Origin: Herbaspirillum sp. CF444
GTDB taxonomy: Bacteria > Pseudomonadota > Gammaproteobacteria > Burkholderiales > Burkholderiaceae_D
Assembly: GCF_000282135.1 (NCBI RefSeq)
Contig: NZ_AKJW01000079.1
Span: 1-55,417 of the forward strand
Reading direction: 5' to 3'
Length of the DNA stretch: 55,417 nucleotides
Part shown: piece by piece, positions 8,670-17,106 of the stretch
Numbering within the stretch: position 1 is the first letter of the stretch
Layout of the letters: the number at the start of each line of letters is the position of its first letter
Made by a program: the position numbers and the translations under genes
The notes under the pieces: model-generated
Seen by the model: the letters and a program-made list of their open reading frames with translations, nothing else
Database searches by the model: none
What the model was told of the DNA's origin: nothing

Positions 8670-10331
8670 TTACAGCGGCCAGGCGCGCTGCAAAATCTCA
8701 TTCTGCAGTACGGCGGCATCCGCAGCGCCGGCCGGCAGCGTGCCGTAGACGCGGCCATTGGCGGCGTCGTTGCGACTGAGAACGAAAACATGCGCCATCG
8801 CCGCCGGCGCATGTTGCAACATCAATGCGCCCTGCACGGTCAGGATCAGTTGTTGCACCAGCCTGCGCGCCAGCATTTCGCGTTGCTCCGGCGGCGTGGT
8901 CAGCAGTTGCTTCAATGCGTCCAGCGGCGCCTGCAGAACGTGGTGGCCATCGGCGACTTGCTGCAACTCTTCCAGCAACAGGATGCAGCCTTCCGGTTCG
9001 CGCTCCATGGCGCGCAGCACGTCGAGGCACATGACGTTGCCCGAGCCTTCCCAGATCGAATTGACCGGCGCTTCGCGATACATGCGCGCCATCGGCGCCG
9101 TCTCGACATAGCCGTTGCCGCCCCAGACTTCCATGCATTCTCCGGTGAATTCCAGTGCGCGCTTGCAGATCCAGAACTTGGCCGCCGGCGTGACGATGCG
9201 CCGCCATGCGCGTTGCAGCGGATCGTTGGGCGATTCGAAGGCGCGCGCCAGGCGCAGCATCAGCAGCGTTGCCGCTTCGCTTTCCAGCGCCAGATCGGAC
9301 AGCACGTTGCGCATCAGCGCCTGCTCGGCCAACTGCTTGCCGAATGCGCTGCGATGACGCGCATGGTGGATCGCCTGGATCAGCGCATGGCGCATCAGTC
9401 CGGCGCTGCCGATGACGCAGTCCAGGCGCGTGTGATTCGCCATTTCGATGATGGTCGGAATGCCGCGTCCTTCATCGCCCACCATCACGCCGTAGGCCTC
9501 CTCGAACTCGACTTCGCTGCTGGAGTTGGAACGGTTGCCGAGTTTGTCCTTGAGGCGCTGGATCAACACGCCGTTCTTTTGCACGTCGGGCCGCCAGCGC
9601 GGCACGAAGAAGCACGACAGGCCGTTGTCGGTGCGCGCCAGCACCATGTGCGCATCGCACATCGGCGCCGAGAAAAACCATTTGTGGCCGATCAGCGTAT
9701 ATGCCGCGCCGCGTCCGCTGCCGTTGAGCGGGCGCGCGGCGGTGGTGTTGCTGCGTACGTCGGAACCGCCTTGCTTTTCGGTCATGCCCATGCCGATCAG
9801 CATCGAACGTTTTTGCTCCAGCGGCAGGTCGCGCGGATCGTGTTCGCGCGAAAACAGTTTGTCGCGCACCAGCGGGAACAGCGCATCTTCATTGCGCAGC
9901 ACCGGCAGCGAGGCGAAGGTCATGGTGGTCGGGCAGAGCGATCCCGCTTCCACCTGCGCGTGGAGGAAATAGCCGGCAGCACGCGCCACATGCGCGCCAG
10001 GCATGCCTTCATAGGCCGGCATCCATGGCAGCGCATGCAAGGCTTCGCGGCGCAGCAGCGCCAGCAGCGCATGCCAGCTGGGATGGAAGTCGACGCGGTC
10101 GATGCGGTTGCCGAAGCGATCGTGGGTTTGCAGTTCGGGAGTGTGACGGTTGGCCAGTTCGGCCAGTTGCAGCACGTCGGCGCTGCCGAGTTCGGCGCCG
10201 TAATTGGAAAGCGGGGCTGCATGCCAGCCGGCTTGTCCGTGCTGCACGCCTTCGCTCAGGGCCAGGTCGGTGCTGTACAGATTGACATCTTTCAGCGCGG
10301 GAACCTGGTTGGTGACTTCATGCGTTTTCAT
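8670..10331 (-). CDS. aidB: AidB-type acyl-CoA dehydrogenase
   Basis: A 553-residue flavoprotein of the AidB branch of acyl-CoA dehydrogenases. Nearly all AidB landmarks are present: HAQVEAGSLCPTTMTFASLPVL, MGMTEKQGGSDVRSNTT, LIGHKWFFSAPMCDAH, LKDKLGNRSNSSSEVEF and APVNSIWEGSGNVMCLDVLR. E. coli AidB is an FAD protein of the adaptive response to alkylation that binds DNA; its enzymatic substrate is still debated. The ATG at 10331 is preceded by AGGAG, so the 20 extra N-terminal codons of the open frame are not used. It is transcribed divergently from cysM. No Ada box was recognised in the intergenic region. Confidence 0.93.
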   Translation of the reverse strand: MKTHEVTNQVPALKDVNLYSTDLALSEGVQHGQAGWHAAPLSNYGAELGSADVLQLAELANRHTPELQTHDRFGNRIDRVDFHPSWHALLALLRREALHALPWMPAYEGMPGAHVARAAGYFLHAQVEAGSLCPTTMTFASLPVLRNEDALFPLVRDKLFSREHDPRDLPLEQKRSMLIGMGMTEKQGGSDVRSNTTAARPLNGSGRGAAYTLIGHKWFFSAPMCDAHMVLARTDNGLSCFFVPRWRPDVQKNGVLIQRLKDKLGNRSNSSSEVEFEEAYGVMVGDEGRGIPTIIEMANHTRLDCVIGSAGLMRHALIQAIHHARHRSAFGKQLAEQALMRNVLSDLALESEAATLLMLRLARAFESPNDPLQRAWRRIVTPAAKFWICKRALEFTGECMEVWGGNGYVETAPMARMYREAPVNSIWEGSGNVMCLDVLRAMEREPEGCILLLEELQQVADGHHVLQAPLDALKQLLTTPPEQREMLARRLVQQLILTVQGALMLQHAPAAMAHVFVLSRNDAANGRVYGTLPAGAADAAVLQNEILQRAWPL

Positions 10332-10442
10332 TGCAGCTCCTGTACGTGGACGGGCGGGCAGACAACGGCGCGGACAGTGTAAGGCATTCATCGCCGGGAA
10401 AACAGAATAAAACGCAGAACAAAATGCAGAACAAAACCGCCA

Positions 10443-10470
10443 TTAGGTGAATTTGCTATAACTATATAAG
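10443..10470 (+). promoter_or_regulatory. Possible cysM promoter
   Basis: TTAGGT (10443-10448) and TATAAG (10465-10470) are separated by 16 bases in an AT-rich patch about 80 bases ahead of cysM. The -10 is good, the -35 is weak, and another TATA-like hexamer overlaps, so the exact promoter is uncertain. Confidence 0.35.
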
Positions 10471-10547
10471 TATCTTGTCGCTAGGGCCTTCCGGCACATG
10501 ACAAAGACTCATATTAAAATGAGGATCCTGAAAGGACTCCTCCGACC

Positions 10548-11450
10548 ATGCCTTACCTGACCATCGAAGATACCATCGGCAATACGCCCCTGATTCAATT
10601 GCAACGCATCGGCGGCGAAGAGGTCGCGCGACGCAACAACGTCATCCTCGGCAAGATGGAAGGCAACAATCCCGCCGGTTCGGTCAAGGACCGCGCCGCG
10701 TTGTCGATGATCCGCCGCGCCGAAGAACGCGGCCAGATCAAGCCCGGCGATACGCTGATCGAAGCCACCAGCGGCAACACCGGCATCGCGCTGGCGATGG
10801 TGGCGGCAATGCGCGGCTACAAGATGGTTTTGCTGATGCCGGAAAACCTCAGTGAAGAACGCCGTCAAAGCATGGCCGCCTACGGCGCCAGGATCGTGCT
10901 CACGCCCAAGAGCGGCGGCATGGAATACGCGCGCGACCTGGCCGAACAGATGCAGAAGGAAGGCCAGGGCCTGATCCTCGACCAGTTCGCCAATGCCGAC
11001 AACCCGCTGGCGCACTACGAAACCACCGGTCCCGAACTGTGGCGCGACACAGCAGGCCGCATCACCCATTTCGTCAGCGCCATGGGCACCACCGGCACCA
11101 TCATGGGCGTGTCGCGCTACCTGAAAGAACAGAATCCGGAGATCCAGATCATCGGCGCGCAGCCGGAAGAAGGCTCGTCGATCCCGGGCATCCGCAAATG
11201 GCCGGAAGCCTATCTGCCGAAGATCTATGAAAAACCGCGTGTCGACCAGCTGGAATACGTCAGCCAGGCCGCAGCCGAAAACATGGCGCGCAAGCTGGCG
11301 ATGGTGGAAGGCTTGTTCTGCGGCATCTCCGCGGCAGGTGCATGTGAAGTCGCGTTGCGCGTCGCGCAGCAGGTGGAGAATGCGACCATCGTGTTCGTGG
11401 TCTGCGATCGCGGCGACCGCTATCTGTCGACGGGGGTGTTCCCGGCGTAA
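10548..11450 (+). CDS. cysM: Cysteine synthase B (O-acetylserine sulfhydrylase)
   Basis: A 300-residue PLP enzyme that makes cysteine from O-acetylserine and sulfide, and S-sulfocysteine from thiosulfate. The PLP lysine is in NPAGSVKDRA (Lys47), the substrate/phosphate loop is ATSGNTGIA, and the cofactor glycine loop is GTTGTIMG. The C-terminal part IVFVVCDRGDRYLSTGVF, together with a length near 300, points to CysM rather than the longer CysK. The start ATG follows an AAAGGA sequence. A strong bidirectional terminator follows the gene. Divergent from aidB. Confidence 0.95.
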   Translation: MPYLTIEDTIGNTPLIQLQRIGGEEVARRNNVILGKMEGNNPAGSVKDRAALSMIRRAEERGQIKPGDTLIEATSGNTGIALAMVAAMRGYKMVLLMPENLSEERRQSMAAYGARIVLTPKSGGMEYARDLAEQMQKEGQGLILDQFANADNPLAHYETTGPELWRDTAGRITHFVSAMGTTGTIMGVSRYLKEQNPEIQIIGAQPEEGSSIPGIRKWPEAYLPKIYEKPRVDQLEYVSQAAAENMARKLAMVEGLFCGISAAGACEVALRVAQQVENATIVFVVCDRGDRYLSTGVFPA

Positions 11451-11514
11451 GCGCGGGAATCAGCGTGCAAATGATGAATATATGGTGAGCGCATGTTTGC
11501 GCGTTCTCTACAAT

Positions 11515-11544
11515 AAAAAACGGAGCCTCAGGCTCCGTTTTTTT
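11515..11544. terminator. Bidirectional rho-independent terminator
   Basis: A stem CGGAGCC / GGCTCCG (11521-11537, 3-base loop) is flanked by AAAAAA on the left and TTTTTTT on the right. It serves cysM (+) and the convergent small HTH gene (-), whose stop codon lies at its edge. Confidence 0.9.
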
Positions 11545-11875
11545 ATTCCATACCCGGTGTTGCAGGCGCGCCTGGCTTCGGTTTGAACTGCTTGTCGCTG
11601 ATGCGGAATTTTTCGCGGCGATCGCCCATCAGTTCGCGCAGTTCGCGGATCGACAGTTCGCTGACTTCGTGCATGCGAATCAGCAGGGACGCACCAACCG
11701 GCAGGCGGCGGTGACGGATCTTGCTGATCACCGGCGGCGCCACTTCCAGCGCACGCGAGAGGGCGGCATCGTTCTTCAGATGCAGCTTCTCGATCAAGGC
11801 GTCGAGCAGGTGGTTGGGATCGTAGTTGATTTGATCCGAAAGAGAAGTATCGTTGGTGCCATTAGGTGTAGTCAT
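11543..11875 (-). CDS. Small helix-turn-helix (Cro/Xre-like) protein
   Basis: A 110-residue soluble protein. Residues about 20-80 read as a small lambda-repressor-like HTH: LLDALIEKLHLKNDAALSRALEVAPPVISKIRHRRLPVGASLLIRMHEVSELSIRELRELMG in outline, with the recognition helix around APPVISKIR. The C-terminal tail is Pro/Lys-rich and lacks structure. The ATG at 11875 is preferred over one five codons upstream because GGAA precedes it. No metabolic partner lies beside it: it is convergent with cysM and separated from DUF1415 by about 320 bases. The target is unknown. Confidence 0.75.
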   Translation of the reverse strand: MTTPNGTNDTSLSDQINYDPNHLLDALIEKLHLKNDAALSRALEVAPPVISKIRHRRLPVGASLLIRMHEVSELSIRELRELMGDRREKFRISDKQFKPKPGAPATPGME

Positions 11876-12197
11876 GATCGGACGTTCCATTATGCAGATG
11901 TTTATAGGGGCCTTGTTTGTGCAAGTGCTATTAGTTCTTGGTAAAACTGCAAAACGTGGTTAACCAGTTTCCATCAGAGGTGCCATTCTTTTCCCACTGC
12001 AACATACACAACTCGAACCAAGGCCACAGGGATCAGTCGGTCTGACTTGCCAGCCTTCACTATTCGTTCCCTGTTTCACACTCCGGCACTGGCAAAAACG
12101 GCAATGTTGACACCAGTACATCCGGTGAGAAAAGTCTATTACAAAATAGTTGCGAAAAATCACCTCGAATTTGTAACAGATATTAACAGGATTTTTT
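11876..12197. other. Intergenic stretch without a recognised gene
   Basis: These 322 bases lie upstream of the small HTH gene and downstream of the DUF1415 gene. The composition is more AT-rich than the flanking genes. An open frame of 89 codons on the minus strand has no plausible protein features. No terminator hairpin, tRNA or palindrome of note was seen. Confidence 0.5.
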
Positions 12198-12779
12198 CTA
12201 TATTTGGTGTTGTTTCTTTGATACGACAAAAGACAGCCGATTCCAGCCGTTTAAGCCGAGATCCCGTATGGTGGCAATGTTTCGCTCGAAAATCATGCTT
12301 GCTTCGGGGAAAGCCTGGACGGCGCGATCGATGCTGCTTTCTCGCAACAGATGCAAAACCGGATAGGGAGAGCGGTTGGTGAAGTTGTCGATATCGTCCG
12401 GCAAGGCGTCGGCGAATTGGTAGTCAGGATGGAAACTGGCTATTTGCAGTTCGCCTTCCAGACCGGCGTTTTCCAGTACCTTGTCGGCAACATCGAGGAA
12501 ACTGTTGTAATCCAAGAAATCTTGCAACACGCGCGGATGGATCAGCACCGTGGTGTCGGTTGCTTCCGGATCGCAGTCTTGCAAATGCTGCAATTCGCGC
12601 AACAAGTCATTGGCGAGATCGGCTTCGGTTTCGGCGTGGCTGACGACATAGCGGATCTGGTCTTTGACGTAGACCGATTTGGCGAAAGGGCAAAGGTTGA
12701 GGCCGATCACGGCCTCGCTGATCCAGGCTTGCGTGAGCGCAATCACCTCGTCGTCGGAAGGAAACGGTGCGGTATTCAT
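12198..12779 (-). CDS. DUF1415 family protein
   Basis: A 193-residue soluble protein of the DUF1415 family, conserved in many gamma- and betaproteobacteria but without an assigned function. Family landmarks are the N-terminal TQAWISEAVIGLNLCPFAKSV, containing a conserved Cys in NLCPFA, the central HPRVLQDFLDYNSFLDVAD, and ASFHPDYQFAD followed by NRSPYPVLHLLRE. There is no signal peptide or membrane segment. It is transcribed divergently from yaeQ, with the two starts about 130 bases apart. No strong ribosome-binding site precedes the ATG. Confidence 0.88.
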   Translation of the reverse strand: MNTAPFPSDDEVIALTQAWISEAVIGLNLCPFAKSVYVKDQIRYVVSHAETEADLANDLLRELQHLQDCDPEATDTTVLIHPRVLQDFLDYNSFLDVADKVLENAGLEGELQIASFHPDYQFADALPDDIDNFTNRSPYPVLHLLRESSIDRAVQAFPEASMIFERNIATIRDLGLNGWNRLSFVVSKKQHQI

Positions 12780-12913
12780 GGCGGCATTGTCTCATGGCGT
12801 CCGCGCCCAAAACAGTACGGACAGCGAGGGAGGCAGCGGAAACGGCCGGAAATCGGCTATGCTTCACATCCTTCGCAAGCAACCCGTATTACCTTAAGTA
12901 CAAAAAGACCTCT

Positions 12914-13450
12914 ATGGCGCTCAAAGCAACCATCTTCAAAGCCGATCTGCAAATTTCCGACATGGACCGGCACTACTACCAGAACCACACGCTGACCATC
13001 GCCCGTCACCCCTCGGAAACCGACGAACGCATGATGATCCGTGTGCTGGCCTTCGCGCTCAACGCCAGCGAATCGCTGACCTTCGGCAAGGGCTTGTCGG
13101 ACGTGGAAGAGCCGGACATCTGGCAAAAGGACCTGACCGGCGCCATCGACCTGTGGATCGAAGTCGGCCAGCCCGACGACAAGCGCATCCTCAAGGCCTG
13201 CGGCCGCGCCGCGCGCGTGATCGTCTACAGCTACAGCAGCGTCAGCAATATCTGGTGGAACCAGACCGGCAGCCGCGTCGAGCGCGCCAGAAACCTGACC
13301 GTCGTCAATATCGCCTCCGAAACCAGCCAGGCGCTGGAAAAGCTGGCGCAACGCTCCATGCAACTGCAATGCACGATTCAGGATGGGCAGATCTGGCTGG
13401 GCAGTAACGAAGACATGGTGCAGATCGATCCGCAGATCATCAAGCCGTAG
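12914..13450 (+). CDS. yaeQ: YaeQ family protein
   Basis: A 178-residue protein matching E. coli YaeQ over its whole length: MALKATIFKADLQISDMDRHYY, the ETDERMMIRVLAFAL segment, GLSDVEEPDIWQKDLTG, WIEVGQPDDKRI and IVYSYSS. YaeQ has a restriction-endonuclease-like fold with a compact variant of the active site; its role is not settled. The open frame starts 49 codons earlier, but the family start coincides with the ATG at 12914. The last 11 bases overlap the convergent MmgE/PrpD gene. Confidence 0.93.
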   Translation: MALKATIFKADLQISDMDRHYYQNHTLTIARHPSETDERMMIRVLAFALNASESLTFGKGLSDVEEPDIWQKDLTGAIDLWIEVGQPDDKRILKACGRAARVIVYSYSSVSNIWWNQTGSRVERARNLTVVNIASETSQALEKLAQRSMQLQCTIQDGQIWLGSNEDMVQIDPQIIKP

Positions 13451-14810
13451 CCAGCAAGTCGCGCACCGACGGCAGCATGTCGAGTGATTTGAGACGGGAC
13501 AGCAGCAGGGCACCGTTGCTGTCATTGCCGGCTTCGATGCATTTCATGAATTTGCCGTCAATTTCTTCCTGGCGCATCGGACATTGCGCCGCGCCGCGCG
13601 CATACGCCTGGAATCCTTCCACCCAATCACGGCCGGCGGCCTTGATCAGCACGTTTGCTCCTTCCGGCGCTGCCTCACAGGCGCCGGCCAGACTCCAACG
13701 CGGGCCGACGGTCATCTTGATGCGCTTCATCAGGGCGACGATGCGCGGCTCCTGCAAGACCGCACTATCCAGATGCGCTAATTCCACCGTGCCGTACAAC
13801 AAGGACACCGCGACGGCGAAGGGCATGCTGAATTGCGCCTCCTGCCGTGTCGCCGGCTTGTTGTAAATCAGATTGGCAAAGACGATCTGCGGCACGTCGC
13901 AGACGATCTCTGCAATGTCGTCCACTTGGATATCGTGCCTTGTGACGATGGCCATGGCGGCATCGACGGCGGCGTGCGAAGACAGGCAAAGCGGAATGCG
14001 CTTGAGGTCGACGCCGGGCGATTCCATGAACCATGGTGAACCTGAACCGAGTTGCGCGATCATGGCGACGTTGAATTCGCCGTGATTGAACAAGCCTGTA
14101 AAACCATTCCAATGCTCGAAAGCATCGTGGGGTCCGCCGGCGCCTTGCGCAGCCAGCAGCGCGGCGACCACCCCGGCCTCTGCGGCGCGACCTGCCATCA
14201 ATGCCTTGGCGTCGGTGCCGAAGCAGGCTTTCAGGCCGCCCGTGCCGGCCACCGCCAGTCCCAATGCCGAGGCGGTTTGTTTGCGGTCCAGCTTGAGCAG
14301 CCAGGCCGCCGCCGCGCAGGCGCCGATAGGACCGAGCACGCCGGTGGTCCACCAGCCCTGATCGTAGAGAATGCTGTTGGTCGCGGCGCCGACGGCGTAT
14401 TCACATTCGGATCCGACGATGAACGCCGTCAGCAAATCCTTGCCGGAGGCATTGCGCTTTTGCGCGACCGCAATGGCGGCCGGCGCGATCGCCGCAGAGC
14501 CGTGTACGAAACCCGCGTAGCAATTATCGTCAAAGTCCAGCGCATGCGCCGACGCGCCGTTGACGAAGGCCGCCGCCGGCGCGGAAAACAATTGCGGACT
14601 GCCGACGACTGCGGCATCGCCGCGCGAACCGGCATCCATGGCGATGGCGCGCGCGGTGCGGGCCACTGCCGTCGCGGCGCCGGCGAAAGCCACGCCGATG
14701 GTGTCGAGCAGGCAGTTGGTGGCGATGGCGCGGACGGCAGCGGGAATGTCGCTGTGTTGCAGGTCGCAGATCCAATCGGCCAGGCGTTCAATGGCGGTAG
14801 GGTGAGTCAT
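13440..14810 (-). CDS. MmgE/PrpD family protein
   Basis: A 456-residue enzyme of the MmgE/PrpD fold, the family of 2-methylcitrate dehydratase, iminodisuccinate epimerase and cis-aconitate decarboxylase. The N-terminal all-helical domain carries LLDTIGVAFAGA, HALDFDDNC and HGSAAIAPAAIAVAQ, and the C-terminal domain carries LSSHAAVDAAMAIVTRHDI. The HALDFDD signature with its histidine and aspartates is intact. No prpB/prpC genes are nearby, so methylcitrate metabolism is not supported. The position after a binding protein and an RpiR regulator suggests a catabolic role on an imported carboxylate. Its 3' end overlaps yaeQ by 11 bases on the opposite strand. Confidence 0.87.
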   Translation of the reverse strand: MTHPTAIERLADWICDLQHSDIPAAVRAIATNCLLDTIGVAFAGAATAVARTARAIAMDAGSRGDAAVVGSPQLFSAPAAAFVNGASAHALDFDDNCYAGFVHGSAAIAPAAIAVAQKRNASGKDLLTAFIVGSECEYAVGAATNSILYDQGWWTTGVLGPIGACAAAAWLLKLDRKQTASALGLAVAGTGGLKACFGTDAKALMAGRAAEAGVVAALLAAQGAGGPHDAFEHWNGFTGLFNHGEFNVAMIAQLGSGSPWFMESPGVDLKRIPLCLSSHAAVDAAMAIVTRHDIQVDDIAEIVCDVPQIVFANLIYNKPATRQEAQFSMPFAVAVSLLYGTVELAHLDSAVLQEPRIVALMKRIKMTVGPRWSLAGACEAAPEGANVLIKAAGRDWVEGFQAYARGAAQCPMRQEEIDGKFMKCIEAGNDSNGALLLSRLKSLDMLPSVRDLLATA

Positions 14811-14937
14811 GGTGTGACGCTATGTCATGGATGGGGAAAGCAGTGGTGTTGCCTGCCCGATGCGATTCTGTCGCCGGGATTCATCCGGGATGAAACGGCA
14901 TCAGGCTATGACGGCGCAGGATGCCTGCGTTGTCGGT

Positions 14938-15726
14938 TTATTCCGGCAGCGAACCGGCAGGCGCGCCCAGCCACTTCTTCGACATCTCGTCGATGGCGCC
15001 GCTGCTCTTGGCTTCGCGGATGATCTCGTTGAGTCTGGCGACCAGCTGCGGTTCGCCCTTTTGCACGCCGATGTAGCACGGCGCATTGGACAGGATGACT
15101 TTCAGGTCCATGCTCACCGACGGATCCTTGGCCTTGATCGTGGCGGCCACTGCGGTGCCGGTCGCGAACATCTGCGCCTGGCCGGCGAGGAAAGCCGAGA
15201 CCGTGCCGTTGTTGTCTTCGAAACGCTTGATCACGGCTCCCGGCGCCAGGCGCGAGAGTTCTTCATCCTGCATCGAACCGCGTGTCACGGCGATGACCTT
15301 GCCGGTCAGCTCGTTGTAATTCTTGGCGACGATTTCCTGCTTGCCGAAGACGGCATCGAAGAACGGCGCATAGGCGATGCTGTAGTCGATGACTTTTTCG
15401 CGTTCCGGCGTTTTGCCGAGCGAGGAAATGGTCAGGTCGGATTTTTTGGTCTGCAGATAGGCGACGCGATTCGGGCCGGTGACGGGGATCAGTTCCAGTT
15501 TGACGCCGAGCTTCTTGGCGACCAGCGTCGCCATGTCGATGTCGTAGCCGCGCGGCGTCATGTCGGTGCCGACCGAGCCGTAGGGCGGATAGTCGGTCGG
15601 CACGGCGACGCGAATGACCTTGCGCGCAAGGATGGTGCTGAGGGCGTCCTCCGCCATGGCATTGCCGGAAACGGCAGCGGCAATCGAGACGGCAATCAGG
15701 CTAAGCAGGAGAGAGCGGCGTTTCAT
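14938..15726 (-). CDS. Periplasmic amino-acid-type substrate-binding protein (ABC transporter)
   Basis: A 262-residue solute-binding protein of family 3 (PBPb). It has a clear signal peptide (basic MKRR, hydrophobic core, cleavage after AMA at about 25), then VIRVAVPTDYPPYGSVG, GYDIDMATLVAKKLGVKLELIPV and the SSLGKTPEREKVIDYS motif typical of polar amino-acid binders. AAAGGA precedes the ATG. It lies 103 bases after the RpiR gene and 127 bases before the MmgE/PrpD gene, all on one strand, so co-transcription is likely. No permease or ATPase for it is in the window, so it must work with a transporter encoded elsewhere or act in sensing. Confidence 0.9.
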   Translation of the reverse strand: MKRRSLLLSLIAVSIAAAVSGNAMAEDALSTILARKVIRVAVPTDYPPYGSVGTDMTPRGYDIDMATLVAKKLGVKLELIPVTGPNRVAYLQTKKSDLTISSLGKTPEREKVIDYSIAYAPFFDAVFGKQEIVAKNYNELTGKVIAVTRGSMQDEELSRLAPGAVIKRFEDNNGTVSAFLAGQAQMFATGTAVAATIKAKDPSVSMDLKVILSNAPCYIGVQKGEPQLVARLNEIIREAKSSGAIDEMSKKWLGAPAGSLPE

Positions 15727-15829
15727 TTCGATATCCTTTCAGTGAGATGCGTGGTGCACAAGTGAGTAGTGAAGTACGGGTAGTGCCGAAGCGGATTGCA
15801 TTGCCTCTGTCTTGAAAATCGGGAGAACA

Positions 15830-16828
15830 TCAGTTGTCGTTTTTGCGCGTGCGTGCTCTGGAAACCTTGGGCAATTCGGATTCTTCCGCGCCCCACCATT
15901 CGCCCATGCTCCACAGGTTTTTTTCCGTCTCGGAGACCGAGGCCTTGACGTCGACCCTGGATGTCGCGGCCATCAGCGCAACCAGGATTTCGCTGACGAG
16001 AAAGGCCGGAACCAGCGTGTCGAAGAAGGAGGCGTTCTGTTTGCCGACCAGGATGGTCTCGGCCGCCATGCGCGCAATCGGCGAGCTGTCGCTGTCGGTG
16101 ATGGCGATCAGCTTGACGCCGGCCTTGGCCAGATGTCCGGCGATCGATACGGCGCGGCGCGAGTAAGGCGCGATGCAACAGACGAACAAGGCGTCCTTGG
16201 AGCCTGCCTGATGCATGATCTTCATCATGCCGCTTTCGCCTGCGCCGTCGATGAGCGTGATGTTTTTGGCGAAGTATTCGGAGACGTGAGAAAACTGGAA
16301 CGCCACCGGAAACGACGAGCGCAATCCCAGGCAATAGATCGTGCGCGACGCCGACAGGATTTTCACGGCGCGCACGATGGCGGCCAGGGTGTCGGCGCTG
16401 CACAGCGCCTGGATGTGCGCGATGGCGTTGTTGGCGACATCCAGCGCGAGCGCGGTTTCGCCGATCTTCTGATTCAACTCGACCAGGCCGTGGGCGCGCT
16501 GGCTGTATTCGTTGCCGCGCGAACGCAGATTGTTCTTGAACACCTCGCGGATGTCGTCGTAACCCTCCATGCCGAGAAACTTGGCGAGACGCGTCATGGT
16601 CGACGGCGGAATGCCGGCCAGCCGCGCCTGTTCGCGCATGGACATCACGGCGACTTCATGCGGATGATCGAGCACGAAGCTGGCGGCCAGACGCACTTGC
16701 CGCGGCAGGCTATCGAAGCATTGCTTGATGTGCAGCACCAGCGCTTGCCGGGACCGCAGGGATTCAGACGGCTTCAGTGACGTCGATGGCTTTTGTGACT
16801 CTGGCGATGCTGATGTGGCTTGATTCAC
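15830..16828 (-). CDS. MurR/RpiR family transcriptional regulator
   Basis: A regulator of about 332 residues. The N-terminal RpiR-type HTH contains VLDHPHEVAVMSMREQARLAGIPPSTMTRLAKFLGMEGYDDIREVFK, and the C-terminal half is a SIS domain (CLGLRSSFPVAFQFSHV, then CCIAPYSRRAVSIAGHLAKAGVKLIAITDS) that usually senses a phosphorylated sugar or related metabolite. I place the start at GTG 16828, which has GGAG seven bases upstream; ATGs at 16861 and 16864 add 11-12 residues without a ribosome-binding site. It probably heads a unit with the binding protein and the MmgE/PrpD gene. A 9-2-9 dyad upstream (16892-16911) is a good operator candidate. Confidence 0.9.
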   Translation of the reverse strand: MNQATSASPESQKPSTSLKPSESLRSRQALVLHIKQCFDSLPRQVRLAASFVLDHPHEVAVMSMREQARLAGIPPSTMTRLAKFLGMEGYDDIREVFKNNLRSRGNEYSQRAHGLVELNQKIGETALALDVANNAIAHIQALCSADTLAAIVRAVKILSASRTIYCLGLRSSFPVAFQFSHVSEYFAKNITLIDGAGESGMMKIMHQAGSKDALFVCCIAPYSRRAVSIAGHLAKAGVKLIAITDSDSSPIARMAAETILVGKQNASFFDTLVPAFLVSEILVALMAATSRVDVKASVSETEKNLWSMGEWWGAEESELPKVSRARTRKNDN

Positions 16829-16891
16829 GTTGATGCTCCGCAATCGGGATATGCAGGACATCAAGCAACATATGTGCCAATATTTTTTTCA

Positions 16892-16911
16892 AATGATTCA
16901 AATGAATCATT
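16892..16911. promoter_or_regulatory. Inverted repeat upstream of rpiR-type gene
   Basis: AATGATTCA-AA-TGAATCATT is a perfect 9-base dyad with a 2-base spacer, 64 bases ahead of the GTG start. Two further half-sites, TGATTCA (16969-16975) and TGAATCA (16992-16998), lie upstream in inverted orientation with 16 bases between them. Together they look like an array of binding sites for the adjacent regulator; this is inference. Confidence 0.55.
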
Positions 16912-17106
16912 TTTGCGGGGTGTTTCAGCGCCCGTAAAAATCGCTGCGCAGGAGAATTTTGATTTCGGTGATTCAAAAACAGAGGGCTGCGTGAATCAAT
17001 TTGTCTGCGGCGGGAGCAGCAGCGCTCGTCACGTGCATCGCCAGTGCGCCACGATGGACATGGTTATGCTGCAACGGTGCTGCTGTTTGGTGAGCCTGGT
17101 TTGAGT

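Noticed and set aside
8601..10382. 593-codon open frame opposite aidB
   Set aside because: Shadow of aidB; the AidB protein matches its family over the full length on the other strand.
11960..12229. 89-codon minus-strand frame between DUF1415 and the small HTH gene
   Set aside because: Overlaps the end of DUF1415, cysteine-rich odd text, no start signal.
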